From NCBI GenBank assembly GCA_032717465.1, contig CM064670.1, forward strand, positions 11,103,118-11,167,117: a DNA stretch of 64,000 bases, given 5' to 3'. Under the pieces are notes generated by a model. The model worked only from the letters and a program-made list of their open reading frames with translations, did not search any database and had not been told where the DNA came from. The stretch is from Coenobita brevimanus (taxonomy: Eukaryota > Arthropoda > Malacostraca > Decapoda > Coenobitidae). Positions 23,064 through 36,159 of this stretch are shown here, piece by piece. Within the stretch, counting starts at the first letter, position 1. Every line of letters begins with the position of its first letter. A program made the position numbers and the translations under genes.

Positions 23064-23127
23064 CCGTTGGCGTGCTTGGGGCCAACGGATTGTAATATGA
23101 GGGTTAGTGTTAACCTTCACATTACAA
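23064..23127. other. twin hairpins downstream of the retroelement
   Basis: Hairpin 1: CCGTTGGC (23064-23071) pairs perfectly with GCCAACGG (23081-23088). Hairpin 2: TTGTAATATGAGGGTTA (23090-23106) pairs with TTAACCTTCACATTACAA (23110-23127) across a 3-nt loop, with one mismatch and one G-T pair. They abut each other and could be the structured 3' end recognised by the RT, or part of the insertion target. Confidence 0.6.
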
Positions 23128-23216
23128 CTTCAAATGGTGAACTGTATTAGCAAGGTTCGTTTTGATCTTCACAATATAATTCACCAATGGATGGAGGTGA
23201 TTATTATCGAAAAAAA

Positions 23217-23330
23217 AAAAGTAGTAGTAGTAGTAGTAGTAGTGGTAGTACTACTACTGCTAGTAGTAGTAGTAGTTGCAGTAATAATAGTAGTAGTAGT
23301 AGTAGTTGTTGTTGTTGTTGTTGTTTTGGT
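23217..23330. repeat. (GTA)n/(GTT)n microsatellite
   Basis: Interrupted trinucleotide array ending in (TTG)n. It abuts, and is probably the tail of, the minus-strand SINE-like repeat that follows. Confidence 0.95.
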
Positions 23331-23530
23331 TGTGGCCCCAGGCTCATCTGAAATGTTAACCCGGTGACCTGTAGGCTGAGCTTGCTCTTGTCTTGCAGTC
23401 CACCATCCTCCTTTCGGGGGACAGGGAAGCAGTTGAGGGACGTTTGTATAACCAGACAGTTGAACCGTCTAATTTGATATCGATGCCACCACATGAAGGC
23501 GTCCCTCTCCAGTACCACGCCATTGTAGAG
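23331..23530 (-). repeat. SINE-like dispersed repeat with (CAA)n tail, copy 1
   Basis: On the minus strand it reads TACTGGAGAGGGACGCCTTC, ATGTGGTGGCA, ATACAAACGTCCCTCAACT, then a (CAA)n tail. It matches 52180-52400 in order and spacing, and 54830-54960 in part. Conserved blocks plus a simple-repeat tail suggest a SINE or a short non-autonomous LINE. No RNA-gene head is identified. Confidence 0.6.
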
Positions 23531-23555
23531 AAGAAATTAAAACACAATGACACCC

Positions 23556-23768
23556 AAGTTTATATTTTCGTCGGTTGAGGAAAGTCACTAACGCCTTTTC
23601 CAAAGTGATTTATTTCGTTTATCACACCTTATTATCCTCATTTGTGTTACATACACAGATCGCCATACTATGCATAAATAATGTACAAAAAGATATTAAC
23701 TACCCATATTTTTTAAAAATCGCTTAAGAAGAGGTGTTGGGAGCTTTCTTAACCGACAAGAATACGAA
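23556..23768. mobile_element. MITE-like inverted-repeat element, copy 4
   Basis: Left arm TATTTTCGTCGGTTGAGGAA with AAAGTGATTTATTT, right arm AAAAATCGCTTAAGAAGAGG with TTCTTAACCGACAAGAATAC. The internal CCATACTATGCATAAAT matches the other copies in reverse. Confidence 0.75.
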
Positions 23769-23919
23769 ATAGAAGCCCAAATGACCACAGCTTTGTTGAT
23801 CAGTCACCAGCACAGCACAACTGACAAGGAATACACCCAAAAAACCTTGCCTACCACACGCAACCGTCACTGTGCATGTCCAGGTTCCTGTTTCAGTTTC
23901 CGGTGCAGTCTGGGGTGAT

Positions 23920-24144
23920 GAGCCCATATTCCCGTCAGGTAAGGAAACTCTCTAGCACCTTTTCCTTAGCGATTTATTTTTGGATACGACTGGCTGATAG
24001 CCTTTTTGACGTTATGTGAACAGAGTATGGCGATATTAGAATAATTTAGGTAACACGGGAAAGTACTGTAAGGTGTAATAAGCAAAATAATCTGCTTAGG
24101 AAAAGGTGTTAGAGAGCTTCCTTAACCGACTATAATACGAGCCC
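23920..24144. mobile_element. MITE-like inverted-repeat element, copy 5
   Basis: Left arm CCCGTCAGGTAAGGAAACTC with CCTTAGCGATTTATTTTTGG, internal GAGTATGGCGATATTAG, right arm CTTAGGAAAAGGTGTTAGAG with CTTCCTTAACCGACTATAAT. Both ends show GAGCCC. It lies 150 bp from copy 4 in the same orientation. Confidence 0.8.
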
Positions 24145-24242
24145 TTGTCCTAAAGTCTATTAGTCGGTCCGGGAATCGAACCCTTGACCTTTTGCTTTTG
24201 ATGTTAGTTTGCTCCTGATTACATCACCGCGGCTATACTCTT

Positions 24243-24400
24243 CACTTTAACAAGGCGTATAATTGCCATCTCTCCATCTTGAACGTTAACTTATAACAGT
24301 AGATCAATACTAGAAAGTGATGCTAATCACGAAGAAGTGCTATGGAAAGGATATTGAGCCTTGCTATTGTCTTTTTCTGTCAAGGAGCTACGGGAATTAA
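24243..24400 (+). repeat. dispersed repeat, related to 15446-15600
   Basis: See the partner at 15446-15600. Just left of it, on the minus strand near 24165-24190, lies GGGTTCGATTCCCGGACC, a B-box-like tRNA T-arm. I could not build a convincing tRNA from the surrounding sequence. Confidence 0.45.
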
Positions 24401-24546
24401 GCCACAACAAGACGAAAATCTCCTCCAAGTTAAGGTGAATGAACAGTAAATTTGTCTTGTCTTTATATAATTTTGGGTAGACTTCATATACTTCATCAGG
24501 CTGGCAGACCGCAACCTGTACATACTCGTAGTGTAGTGAGTAGTAG

Positions 24547-27500
24547 ACTGTAGCACCAGTCGAACAGGGCAGTACTCCCGAGGTTGATGGCAAGCTGGTG
24601 ATAGGGAGAGCTGGAGCTCCCGTTTCACCAGCCCTCAGGACTTGATCCTGACCATCCCTATTCTGAACATTTTCAGTGCATTCATTTACACAGAGAGTAG
24701 GCCAGCATGCTCTCGTAATACCTCTATCTTCAACTGTCTACACCACACTACATGCGCATAACATATCACACCTTCTATTCACATCTTTAGTAATGGCCGC
24801 TGCAATCTTACTATCAAATGAGGTGGTACCTCGGATTGCCACCATCGGCAGGGTAGGGCTGGAGGCACAGGGTCCTCCCGGTCGTCATCAAGCGACTGTG
24901 CTGGCAGCGATTGTTGCTATTTCCGGGAATGCTTGTCGGCAAAGAGGTGACGGTGAGGCCTTATTCTCTACCAACATCCGCGGCCTTACCACAAATTTAA
25001 ATTCAGTTCATTTTTTCCTTCAGTCCATATCCCCTTTGGCCCTTTTCCTCACAGAACAACAAATCTCACCCTCTACTGATATATCTCCATTTTGTTTTCC
25101 CGGTTACCATCTCCTTACAAACTTTCGAAACAAGGGCGGCACCTGTTGTTATATCAAATCCCAATATGCAGTTGACACTATTTTAAACTTCACTTCATCC
25201 AGTTTTGATTACTCGTTATATAAATTAAATTGCCAAAACATTACCAAATTTATCTGTGTAGTTTATCGTTCCCCCAATGCTTCTTCGGAACCCAGTGTAT
25301 TTGATTCCATATCCACTCAGTTGAGTAACCTTGACCTTGACCTTGGCAATGAAACTACCATTTTGGGTGATTTTAACGTACACAGTGTTGAATGGTTATT
25401 GCATTCTGCCCGGACTGACGACGCTGGTCTAGAATGCGAGCTGTTTGCGGAATCGTTTAATCTCACCCAGTTGGCAAAGCAACCAACCAGAATACCTGAT
25501 AATCCTGACCATAATGCCCATCTCTTGGATTTATTCTTGACAAATAATCCAGATCAATACAGGATAGAGGTACTGTCACCACTTGGATCCTCTGACCACA
25601 ATCTCATCAAAGCCTCATTAGTTAACCCTCCTACACCTCCCCATTCTGAATCTGTCAGGGTGACCCGATGGCACTTTGACAGGACAGACTGGGATGGATT
25701 TAGAAATTATCTTGCTGATGTTCCATGGCAGTCTTTCTTCTCTAGTGATCCCAATTCTACCCAGTCCCACATTTGCGACTTAATACTAGCTGGTATGGAT
25801 TTATTCATACCAAGTCAACAGTTCACTTAAAGATCACTCTCTCCAAAATGGTTTGATGGCAATTGTGCCAGAACAACAGCCCAAAAGTCATTAGCATATA
25901 ACTCTTACTTAAAATCAAAAACATCTGAATCACTCTCCCAATTTAAAATTGCTAGAAATCATGCAAAAGCTGTATTAAATCTATCTAAATCAAACTTTCT
26001 TCAAAAGCAAGCATCAAAACTACTTAACAACCCTAATGACAATAGAATATTCTGGTCATCTCTTAATTCTTTCAATAATAACTTTAACAAGTCATCTTCC
26101 ATTCCCCCACTAAAATCTTCAGATGGCAACATTACAAATGACCCACGTGGGAAAGCTGATATTTTTGCCAGTACATTTGCCAGAAACTCTACCATAGACG
26201 ATACCAGCCAGAATGTCCCAGTACTGGAACTTGATTCTCCCGATATTGCCCCACTTAAAATACAGACAAGATACGTAAAATCCATCCTAGACAATTTACC
26301 TACCAACAAAGCTCCAGGCCCAGATGGAATTCCGCCAATTGTTTTGAAAAAGTGTTCCCCTGAACTTGCCTCTGTTCTAGCTAAATTATTCAGACTATGC
26401 ATACGTACTTCTTTATTCCCAAATTCATGGAAAGAAGCCAATATCCACCCAGTTCCGAAGAAAGGAAATTCGTCTGACCCCTCCAATTACAGACCAATAG
26501 CTGTCACATCTTCTCTTGGTAAGGTATTTGAAACTTTAATTAATAAGCATATTGTTAAACATCTTGAATCCAACAACTTAATTAGTGATAGACAATACGG
26601 TTTTCGCCACGAAAGATCCACCATTGACATACTCAATCTCTTAACTCATACCATCCATCAATCAATTGATCTTTTTGGAGAAACTCATGCAGTAGCTCTT
26701 GATATCTCTAAAGCTTTCGACAGAGTATGGCACCGTTCCCTGCTGTCCAAACTCCCTTGCTATGGACTAACGTCTTTTGTTCCTTTGATTTCTTCTTATC
26801 TTAGTGACAGGAAAATAAGAGTAAAAGTAGATGATGTATATTCGAATTTCCACTCAATTAACGCCGGCGTGCCGCAGGGTTCAGTTCTGGCGCCAACCCT
26901 ATTTCTGGTTCATATTAATAATCTCATATTTGTCACTCACAATCCCATTCACTCATATGCAGATGACTCAACACTACATAGTTCATTCACACTCAGGCAT
27001 CCATTTACAAAGTCTAATATCTCTACCTCTCAACTCAGTACAGCCATCTCCATAAATCAAGATCTATCTACAATCAGTGAATGGGGACAAAACAACCTTG
27101 TCTCTTTTAATGCTAGTAAAACTAAATATATACAGTTTACTAATAGACAGATATTGCCAGATTCGTACATTACCTTCAATGCTACTAATATTCCCATCTC
27201 CAAAAGTATTGAAATTCTTGGTGTCTCACTTAACAGTGCCCTCAGCTGGACCTCTCATGTCAGATCACTTGCTAAAACTGCCTCAAAGAAGCTTGGATTG
27301 TTGTACAGAGTCCGTAACTTCTTCGCCGATGAGCAGTTAGCTACAACTTATAAGAGTCATGTGCGCTCTCAGCTTGAATATTGCTCACCCTTGTGGAATG
27401 GTTGTGGAGAGGTTGCATTAAGACAACTAGACAAAATTCAGAATAAAGCCGTTAGAATCATTAACAACCCTGCCATTACATACAAACTACCTCCCCTGCA

Positions 27501-27882
27501 AGTAAGAAGGAATGTTGCCTCCCTTGCATTATTTTACAGACATTTTTTTGGCAAATGCTCAGACGAAGTTGCGTCCATGGTGCCACCTCTCCATGCCTTC
27601 CCTCGTGCTACACGGGCATCTGGTAGCGCTCATGACTGGAATGTCACTCAACCATATTGCAGAACTTCTGCCTATCAGAATTCTTTCATTCCCCAAACTG
27701 CATCTCTCTGGAACTCGCTTCCCCAGAGTTGTTTTCCTCCAAATTTCAACCCACAACTGTTCAAGTCTAACTGTTACAGATATTTTATGAACAGAGGACA
27801 CCAGTAATCTGGTGTATGGATTATTTTTTTTTACCCATTTGTTTTTCCTTCCTCCGTTGTTATTTATATAAAAAAAAAAAAA
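24547..27882 (+). mobile_element. LINE, family B, near-intact full-length copy
   Basis: The 5' UTR starts at ACTGTAGCACCAGTCGAAC and shares about 150 bp with the family A 5' UTR (GGCAGTACTCCCGAGG, GAGAGTAGGCCAGCATGCTC). The ORF is 24793-27807, the 3' UTR is about 65 bp, then A12 at 27871-27882. It is the best-preserved of the LINEs here and the reference for the split minus-strand copy. Confidence 0.9.
24793..27807 (+). CDS. family B LINE ORF: APE endonuclease plus reverse transcriptase, one in-frame stop
   Basis: One reading frame runs from ATG 24793 to TAA 27805, broken only by TAA at 25828-25830. Residues 55-275 are the APE endonuclease: STNIRGLTTNLNSVH, LFLTEQQIS, CVVYRSPN, LGDFNVHSVEW, LLDLFLTNNP and GSSDHNLI. 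The stop sits just after it (PSQQFT). The linker and RT follow: APGPDGIPPIVLKK, PVPKKGNSSDPSNYRPIAV, YGFRHERSTIDIL, LDISKAFDRVWHRS (motif A), NAGVPQGSVLAPTLFL (motif B) and SYADDST (motif C). The C terminus has QLEYCSPLWNGCGE and the KIQNKAVRIINNPAI helix. No ORF1 is seen. The architecture fits the Jockey/CR1/L2 group; I do not assign a clade. With one stop it cannot make full-length protein unless read through. Confidence 0.9.
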
Positions 27883-29168
<1,286 letters not shown>

Positions 29169-29487
29169 TACCTCCGCTAATGCCATTGCCAATAAAAGGA
29201 TCCAGATCCGGATCGCCCTATAATTTAACAAATTCTTTCATGCTTCATGACCAACCTTCCAACATAATTTCATTGAAATGCGTCGAGAACTTTTGGAGAT
29301 ATTGTGCGGGATACTCCGGATCCTGGTCTGCCCCGAAATTTTATAATCTTTTTCCTCGGCCCATGACCCACCCATCCACAAAATTTCATCAAAATCAGTT
29401 TATAACTTTCTGAGTAATCCTGCTAACAGACAGAAAGACAAACAAACAAACCAGCGCGGGCAAAAACATAACTTCCTTAGCGGAGTT
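29169..29487. mobile_element. short inverted-repeat element (CCTCCGCTAA ends), copy 1
   Basis: Ends are ACCTCCGCTAA (29170-29180) and its inverse TTAGCGGAG (29478-29485). Inside are GGATCCAGATCCGGATC, CCATGACCCACCCATCCACA, AAATTTCATCAAAATCAG and TCCTGCTAACAGACAGA, blocks that recur at 50966-51306 and 52650-52770. Non-coding. Confidence 0.65.
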
Positions 29488-29571
29488 TAAAATGGTCTAG
29501 AGATAGTAACAATAAAATATCGAAGTGACCGTCTTACTGAAGGGCTAAAAAGCTGAATTATCCCTGACTGA

Positions 29572-30500
29572 CGAAGGGAAAGAGACGGGAAAGGAGGGAA
29601 GGGTGAAGGGAGCAGTAAGTGACTATGGGTGGGGGAGGGACAAGGAAAGGAGAGGGAGGGGGGAGAAGAAGGAGGAGGGTAGAAGGGAAAAAGAGAAGGC
29701 TGAGAGGGAGGTGAAGGGGACGGGAGAGAAGGCGAGGTAAGAAAAGGGGAGGGGAAGGGAGAGACAGGGTGTGTGGGATGGGAGGTGGGAGAAGATAAAA
29801 ATAAGGGAACATGGAAGGCAATAAGTAGCAGTGTAAAGGGGGGAGTTGGAGGGGAAGGGGAGAGAATGGTATATGAGGAAAGTAGGAGGATGGGGGGAGA
29901 GAAAGGGGGGGGGAAAGGAGTATGATGGAACAGGGAAAGAGTAAGTTAGCAAAGAAAGGAAAATGACGGAGAGAAGGGACTGGGGGAGTAACAGGAGGAG
30001 AGGATGAGGGGAGAGTATTAGAGGAGGAGACGGAGGGGGAATGTAGGAGGAGAGTAAGATAAGGAGCGGGAAGGGGAAAGTAAGTGGAGATGGTGGGGGA
30101 AAGTAAGAGGAGGAGAGAGTGGAGGGAGTATGAGGAGGAGAGGGTGGGGTGTAAGAGAAGGAGACAGTGAAGGGAAAGTAAGAGAAGGATAAGGATGGGG
30201 AAAGTAAGAGGAGGCGAGGGTGAGGGGAGAATAAAAATAGCAGGGGAGTAGAAACAGGAGAAGATGACGGGAGAGTAAGAAAAAGAAACGGGGAGAGGGG
30301 AACAAGAGGAGGAGAGGGTGGGGGTGAGGATGAGGGGGGGTTACGAGGGGACAAGGGAGGATGAGTGTACACTAAACAGGGGGGGGGGTATGGTGTGTGT
30401 GGAAGGGAGATAAGGTGACGAGGTAAGAATGATGGAAGGGAAAGTGAGGGAAATGGGAGGGGACGGGAGGGGAGGGGACGGGATGTATGTGTGTGCGCGT
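29572..30500. repeat. long polypurine tract, block 1
   Basis: About 0.9 kb almost entirely A and G on the plus strand. It contains an imperfect unit of about 35 bp with GGGAAAGTAAGAGGAGG. The 249-aa Ser/Pro/Leu frame on the minus strand is a composition artefact. Confidence 0.9.
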
Positions 30501-30834
30501 GCGTTCTTGCTTGCGTGCGTGTGTGTGAAGGGGAGTGGATGATGTGAAGTTCAAAGCACGGAACACTTTATTGCTTCAACAGATTGTGATATGTTATACC
30601 TTAAACGATATTAAATTCAAATCTTCGTGCCCCTGCTAGACAAATAAAAATAATACAAAGTAGATAAGTGCAACACACCTCTTAACGCATTGCTATTATT
30701 TTTACATATGGATTTGTTAGTTCACATGTTATTTTATCGTCTTTTCTTTACAGTACCCCATTGTAAAATGAATTTAATACCATGCATACATCAGTGACTT
30801 TATATAATTATGTGTCCTAATTTGGATGACTTAG

Positions 30835-31995
30835 AGAAGCTTTTTGATAGTGCCCAGGGAGTTGGTGAAGTGGGCAATGAGAGAGCTTGGGACTGAGGAA
30901 TGGTTGGTTAGAGTGCCTATGAGGATGTACTAGGGTGCTGCTGAAAGTGAACGGAGGTTTGAGTGTAGAATTTTCCGTGAGCGCTGGTGTGCATCAGAGG
31001 CCCGTTTTAAATCCCTTAGTGTTTATCATGGTGCTTGAACCACTCAAATGATTTTAGGACTGGACTCCCATGGGAGGTGTTGTACGTTGATGACATGGTG
31101 TTGATTGCAGAGAATGGAAGGGTAGAGGAGGAAAGTTTTAAGAAGTGAAGAGATGAAATGGGGCACAAGAGTTTGATAGTAAACTTGAGTAAAACAAAAT
31201 GGATGTTATCTAGGCAGATGGCAGTACTCTCTTCGCAGAAGTATTGCTTTTGTACAGTTTTCCACAAGGGTGTGAGAAATAACTCCATTTCTGCAGTGTC
31301 TGTGATAAGTGGATGCATGAGATGTCTTAGTAGTAGACGTAGAATGCAAAATAATGTTTGTTTTGAGTGTGCGGTATATAAACGATAGCATACAAAGGAG
31401 AGAGGAGAGAAAAGATTAATAACGTTGGAGAGTTTTTTTAGTGTACAGTTTTACTATTTGGGAGACATGATAATTATGTGCTGTAGGTGGGGCTGGCTCT
31501 AGCTCGGCTGCAAGGGTAAGCTGTGGTAGGAAGTTGTTTAGGGAGCTGTTGTCTTTTCCGACACTGAGAGGGCTCTCCCTCCATGCTTAGGGATCCTTGT
31601 TGGAAGCATGTGCTAGGAATATAATGCTGTACGGTAATGAGATTTACGCAGTAATGGGGAAGGATATTCATAGATTCAAACATACAGAGATGAGAATAAA
31701 TCAGATGGACGTGTGGAGAGCCCTTGAGTGGCAGGCCTTGGGAGGTTAGGATTGTGAATGAAGATCTGGGTGGAAGGATGGGACTTGAATGTATTAGTGA
31801 TGTGAAGAGAAGGGGTAGACTGAGATGACATGGACATGTGAAAAGGAAGGAAGACATTTGGATGCAGAGACTGAGATGTATGAATGCTGAGGGCAGAGTT
31901 GCGAGAGGAATAAAAAAAAAAAAAAACTTGAGAGGAGGTCATACATGTGACCTCAGGGATCTAGAGATCGAGCAGCGTGGAGAGGCGACATTAGG
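30835..31995 (+). pseudogene. decayed LINE reverse transcriptase remnant
   Basis: Fragments in three frames read like a non-LTR RT: LEKLFDSAQGVGEV, WEVLYVDDMVLIAENG (motif C with YVDD), then NLSKTKWML, a Cys-poor relic of a zinc segment, and finally a stretch resembling the LRWxGHVxR C-terminal motif near 31815. There are many stops and frameshifts, so this is an old copy. The clade cannot be named. Confidence 0.65.
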
Positions 31996-32649
31996 TGATC
32001 AAGGCCGACGCATACAATCTTGATGAAGCCTTTATAAATCAAACGAAGAGAATTGGTTTTCATGTAACAAACTGTACTGTATATGGTATCAAATGAATTT
32101 TATACATTGAAGTATCCATGTTTTCCCGTATCCTCTAGTTACTTTTTGCACCATACGCATAACTGTGAACTATCTTTCTGTACTCCTTATCATAAGGTAA
32201 TGTGCGTCTGTGACTGATTTTTTTGTCATACATACCTTATATCTTCTATTGAACAGAAAGTTGGTTTAGGTAGCTACAGAGGTATTATATCTATGTAACT
32301 CATGATACGAAGGCATATCTGTGCTCACTGATAAGCTTTACAGACGCCTGCAAAAATTCATCTCTTTTCTGACAATAGTGGTATCACCGAAAATGACGAA
32401 ATATAATGTGTATTGCACAATGGCTGGTTAGCTGCAACTATGTCCCTTATAATATTACTGTGTTCTTATTCCTTACATGAAAGTCACACAGATATCCTCA
32501 TTAACGGATATAGAGTGGTACTTCTGCCGGAAAGTGTACCTGCTTGTTTCTACCAGTGTACCGTAACACCACCATTGTGTACTGAGGCGCCTTGTGCTGG
32601 AGGTAGTCATTATATCCAGGAACTTCTTTAAAAATAAATGGACACAAAA
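31996..32649. other. non-coding spacer
   Basis: No gene or repeat recognised. Confidence 0.4.
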
Positions 32650-33250
32650 GAGACGAGACAGTAGGGAGGAGTCAGTAAAGGGAAGAGGAGAGGAGATAAG
32701 AATAATGGGGAAAGTAAATGAGGGGAAGGAGGGAAAAAAGAAGGGTTAGGGAGAATAAAAGATGGGGCGGGGAGGAACGATGAAGGAAATGTGAGGGGAA
32801 TAAAAAGAGGGGTGAGGGAGGAGAGAGAGAAGAATGAAGGAAAGATAAGGGAAGAGAGGGAAGAATGAAGGAAGAGCCAAGGAAGAGAGGGAAGAATGAA
32901 GGAAGAGCCAAGGAAGAGAGGGAAGACTGAAGGATGTGTCAGGGAAGAGAGGGGAAAATGAAGGAAGCGCCAGTGAAGAGAGGGAAGAATAAAGGAATGT
33001 TCAGGGGAGAGAGGAAAATATGAAGGAAAGGTCAGGGAAGAGAGGGAAGAAGGAAGGAAATGTCAGGGAAGAGAGAGAAGAATGACGGAAGAGTAAAAGG
33101 AGAGTGAATAACGAAGGAAGGGACAGGGAAGAGAGGGGATAATGAAGGAAAGGACAAGGTAGAGGGGGTAAAATGAAGGGACAGTAACTGAAGAAAGGGG
33201 TAAATTAAGGGAGAGTAAGGAAGGAGTGGGGAATGAAGGATTACTATGTG
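32650..33250. repeat. polypurine block 2 with a 31-bp minisatellite
   Basis: Purine-rich throughout. From about 32830 to 33190 a 31-bp unit, GAAGAATGAAGGAAGAGCCA plus AGGAAGAGAGG, repeats about ten times. The copies at 32862, 32893 and 32924 are almost identical. Confidence 0.9.
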
Positions 33251-33699
33251 AGACGAAGGGAAAAAATGAGAAGCGAGTGTGAGCACAGGAGTAGAAAAGC
33301 AGAAGAGATAATACAGTAGACCACTTGGTTCCTAGTAAAACATTTCCTGTCCATTGGAAACTCACGAGAAATGTTTTGGAAATAATAAAGAACATGACAT
33401 ACGTTGCTGCTAAAGAACCGAAAAAAAAAAGTCAAAGTTCTGTGTCAAGGACTGCTGTGACCGGTTGGAGTTGTGTAGAGTACATACCCTACTCATATCA
33501 AGCTTATCAATCCTTTTCACTCGTATTGTTTTCTACCTCATAACTGAAGCTGTCAAAATGTTATATATTATTATCATTAGGTAACTTGTTCGACTCATCC
33601 ACAAATATATTACAGATCCGTTTTCTCTTATCCTTGTATTGAAAATAAAACAAAGCTTAATATTCTTCAGTGCACCATATTGGGTAATAATCTTGGAAA
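33251..33699. other. non-coding spacer
   Basis: No feature recognised. Confidence 0.35.
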
Positions 33700-35250
33700 T
33701 TGTTTTAATAATCTTCACTTTATCTTTACCGTATTTTGACTCCCATGCAATTCAGACACCCTTAAAGCCAACCTCTGTTACATGCATATTTCTTAAATAT
33801 TTTGGTAAAGTCTTCGATGAAAGTATTATCATGTTCTTTGGTCGCTTCATACATTAGTCTACTACTCGATTATCAAGCAAGTGATTCTCAATTGCATTTC
33901 TAAAGTTAACTTTTCTCTTCTAATCCATTTCACCTTGTTCTATCCTGGCTACTCATAATCCATACCTTACCAATAATCGTTACCTTCTTTACGTCCATCA
34001 TTCACGCAAACACCTCTGTTAAGTTACCCCTTACTCTTCGAGTCTCAAATGGCTACGAAATCTATTTTTTAAAGTCTATCCTCACACGGCAGATTCGTCG
34101 TTATTTCTCTGAACACTTCCCACGAAATTATATCCATCCAGTAACCTGGTGGACAGAAATACACTATCAATAAATCGTCTATCTACATCATGGTAAAACT
34201 GTAGCAGTAGAGTGGCCATAATATTACTCACACCATTTGGTATTAATAAAAAAAACTTGCTTGCCTTAGTCTATACACAACCATAATGCACTATAACCTA
34301 GATTTTAAGTCTTAACTAACTAGACACCAGATTCCAGCCCTGTCAGTCTGTATCTATAAAATCCTTCTGGCTTAGTGACACATGACAACATTTTTTCTGC
34401 ATTAAATGTCTGTGACATTTTTATCGACTGCTCAGATAGTTGTCTTGGCCGCTCTGAAGGTCTACTCTTTCTTCCGTGTCTATTACTCTATCAACTTTTG
34501 TTCCATCTGCAAATTTATTGATGTTAATGCTAACACCTAAATGAACGTCAGTACTGTACACTACAAATTTTATATCAACAAAGGATCCTTGAGGTTCCTC
34601 ACTTGATGCTCTTCCACGGTCAGATATTACCTTATTTTTAGTAACTCTACAGTGCATACTCTTGCCATGAGTTAGGACATTTTCGTTACTTTTAATCCAT
34701 CCCATCCATATAGTCAAAATTTCATAATTCGTCCCTAATGAGGTACTCAGTTGTTTTGCTAAAGTTAAGATTAACCTCTCATTCCTTTATTTTTTTCCAG
34801 TGCCTCGCACACCTGGGAGTACAACGACAAAAGTACGTTAAGCAGGAGTGACCCAAGAGTAAGTTCATGCTGACTGTCGTTTACAAGATCATGCCTTTAA
34901 AGGATTCTTAGTTCTAATCTAAAAGCTTCCAAATTAATGAAGTTAACTTACTGGTCTATCCTCTGAGACATTTATTTTTCTCATTTGGCGAACTGGAAAT
35001 ACTGTGGATTATATATGCAATCATCAATCGAGCTGGCACAATCCTCTTTTTAGTAAATTACTGAAAATTTGAGTTAAAGTGAGATTCAATTTTTATTATT
35101 ATTCTTTCAGTTCTGCAAAAATCTCATTCAGATCAAGTGACTTACAAGACTTTATTTTATCTCCTTCATTAGCATATCTTTCCTGTTCAGAGTAATGACA
35201 TAAGGATATTCTATTTGCTACCTGTGAATAAGCTGTTAACGTCACGGACA
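33700..35250 (-). pseudogene. decayed CR1-like LINE reverse transcriptase remnant
   Basis: The clearest part is the minus-strand frame 34421-34717: SSEEPQGSF (motif B), then ININKFADGTKVDRVIDTEE, a worn motif C where a second Asp of FADD has become Gly. This arrangement is typical of non-LTR RTs of the CR1 type. Adjacent minus-strand sequence at 33850-34200 weakly suggests the C-terminal helices. It is extensively mutated; the outer limits are estimates. Confidence 0.55.
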
Positions 35251-35339
35251 TCAACTATATTTTATAAATGCTAGTAAGATATATCTGATGTTGATAATGC
35301 ACATGACCATCATCATCATCATCATCATCATTTGTAATG

Positions 35340-35660
35340 TAGAAAGGCAAAGGAGCAGAGAGACGAATGGGGAGAGGTCATGGGAAAGAGAGTGTGAGGA
35401 GAGGGAAGAATGAACATAAGAGAAGGGAAGGAAAGAGAAAGGAGAGGGAAGAATGAACATAAGAGAAGGGAAGGAAAGAGAAAGGAGAGGATAAAATGGG
35501 ATGAGGAGGAGAAAAAGAGTAAAAGGAAGGAAAAATGAAGGAAGGCTATGGAAGATGAGGGAAAACTGTGGTAAGGGAAGAGTGAGAGAAAGTCAAAACA
35601 AAGTGAGGAAGGTGAAGTGAGGGAGGGACAATAACACGTGTGGAAGGAGAGAGAGCGTCA
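35340..35660. repeat. polypurine block 3 with a direct duplication
   Basis: Purine-rich. GAATGAACATAAGAGAAGGG and following bases repeat at about 35409 and 35451, a 42-bp direct duplication. A (CAT)n run of eight precedes it at about 35311. Confidence 0.85.
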
Positions 35661-35689
35661 TGCAATATTCAAGAGGAGGTGGTCTTCTT

Positions 35690-35690
<1 letters not shown>

Positions 35691-35761
<71 letters not shown>
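35691..35761. repeat. (AC)n microsatellite
   Basis: About 70 bp of perfect AC repeat. Confidence 0.97.
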
Positions 35762-35762
<1 letters not shown>

Positions 35763-35814
35763 GCCCTTAAGTGACTGGAGGGGAGGGGGGGATTAGACCT
35801 TTTGCTCTAACCCA

Positions 35815-35944
35815 TGACAGACAGACAGACAGGAGGACAGAAAAACAGGCAGACAGCTAGACAGAAACAGAGACATACTGAAGGACAAAGATACAGATAC
35901 ACACATGCATACATACATACGATTACATACACACACATACATAC

Positions 35945-36007
<63 letters not shown>
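35815..36007. repeat. compound microsatellite (GACA)n-(ACAT)n-(AG)n
   Basis: Tetranucleotide runs followed by (AG)n of about 58 bp at 35949-36006. Confidence 0.95.
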
Positions 36008-36010
<3 letters not shown>

Positions 36011-36159
36011 GGTGGAGGAAGGTAAGGGGGAACGAAAGATGGTGTAGGGAGATGTACGATAGTACAGTAGACTGCTAAGGAAAGAGGGAGTGTGAGATAA
36101 GGCAGTGAGAGGCCTGCTGGTAAAGTGAAGAGGCAGGTACTGTACATCTGATAATGAGA

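Noticed and set aside
24160..24240. tRNA gene or tRNA-SINE head on the minus strand
   Set aside because: Only a B-box-like GGGTTCGATTCCCGGACC is convincing; no acceptor pairing or anticodon stem could be drawn by eye.
29623..30372. 249-aa minus-strand Pro/Ser-rich frame
   Set aside because: Composition artefact of polypurine block 1.
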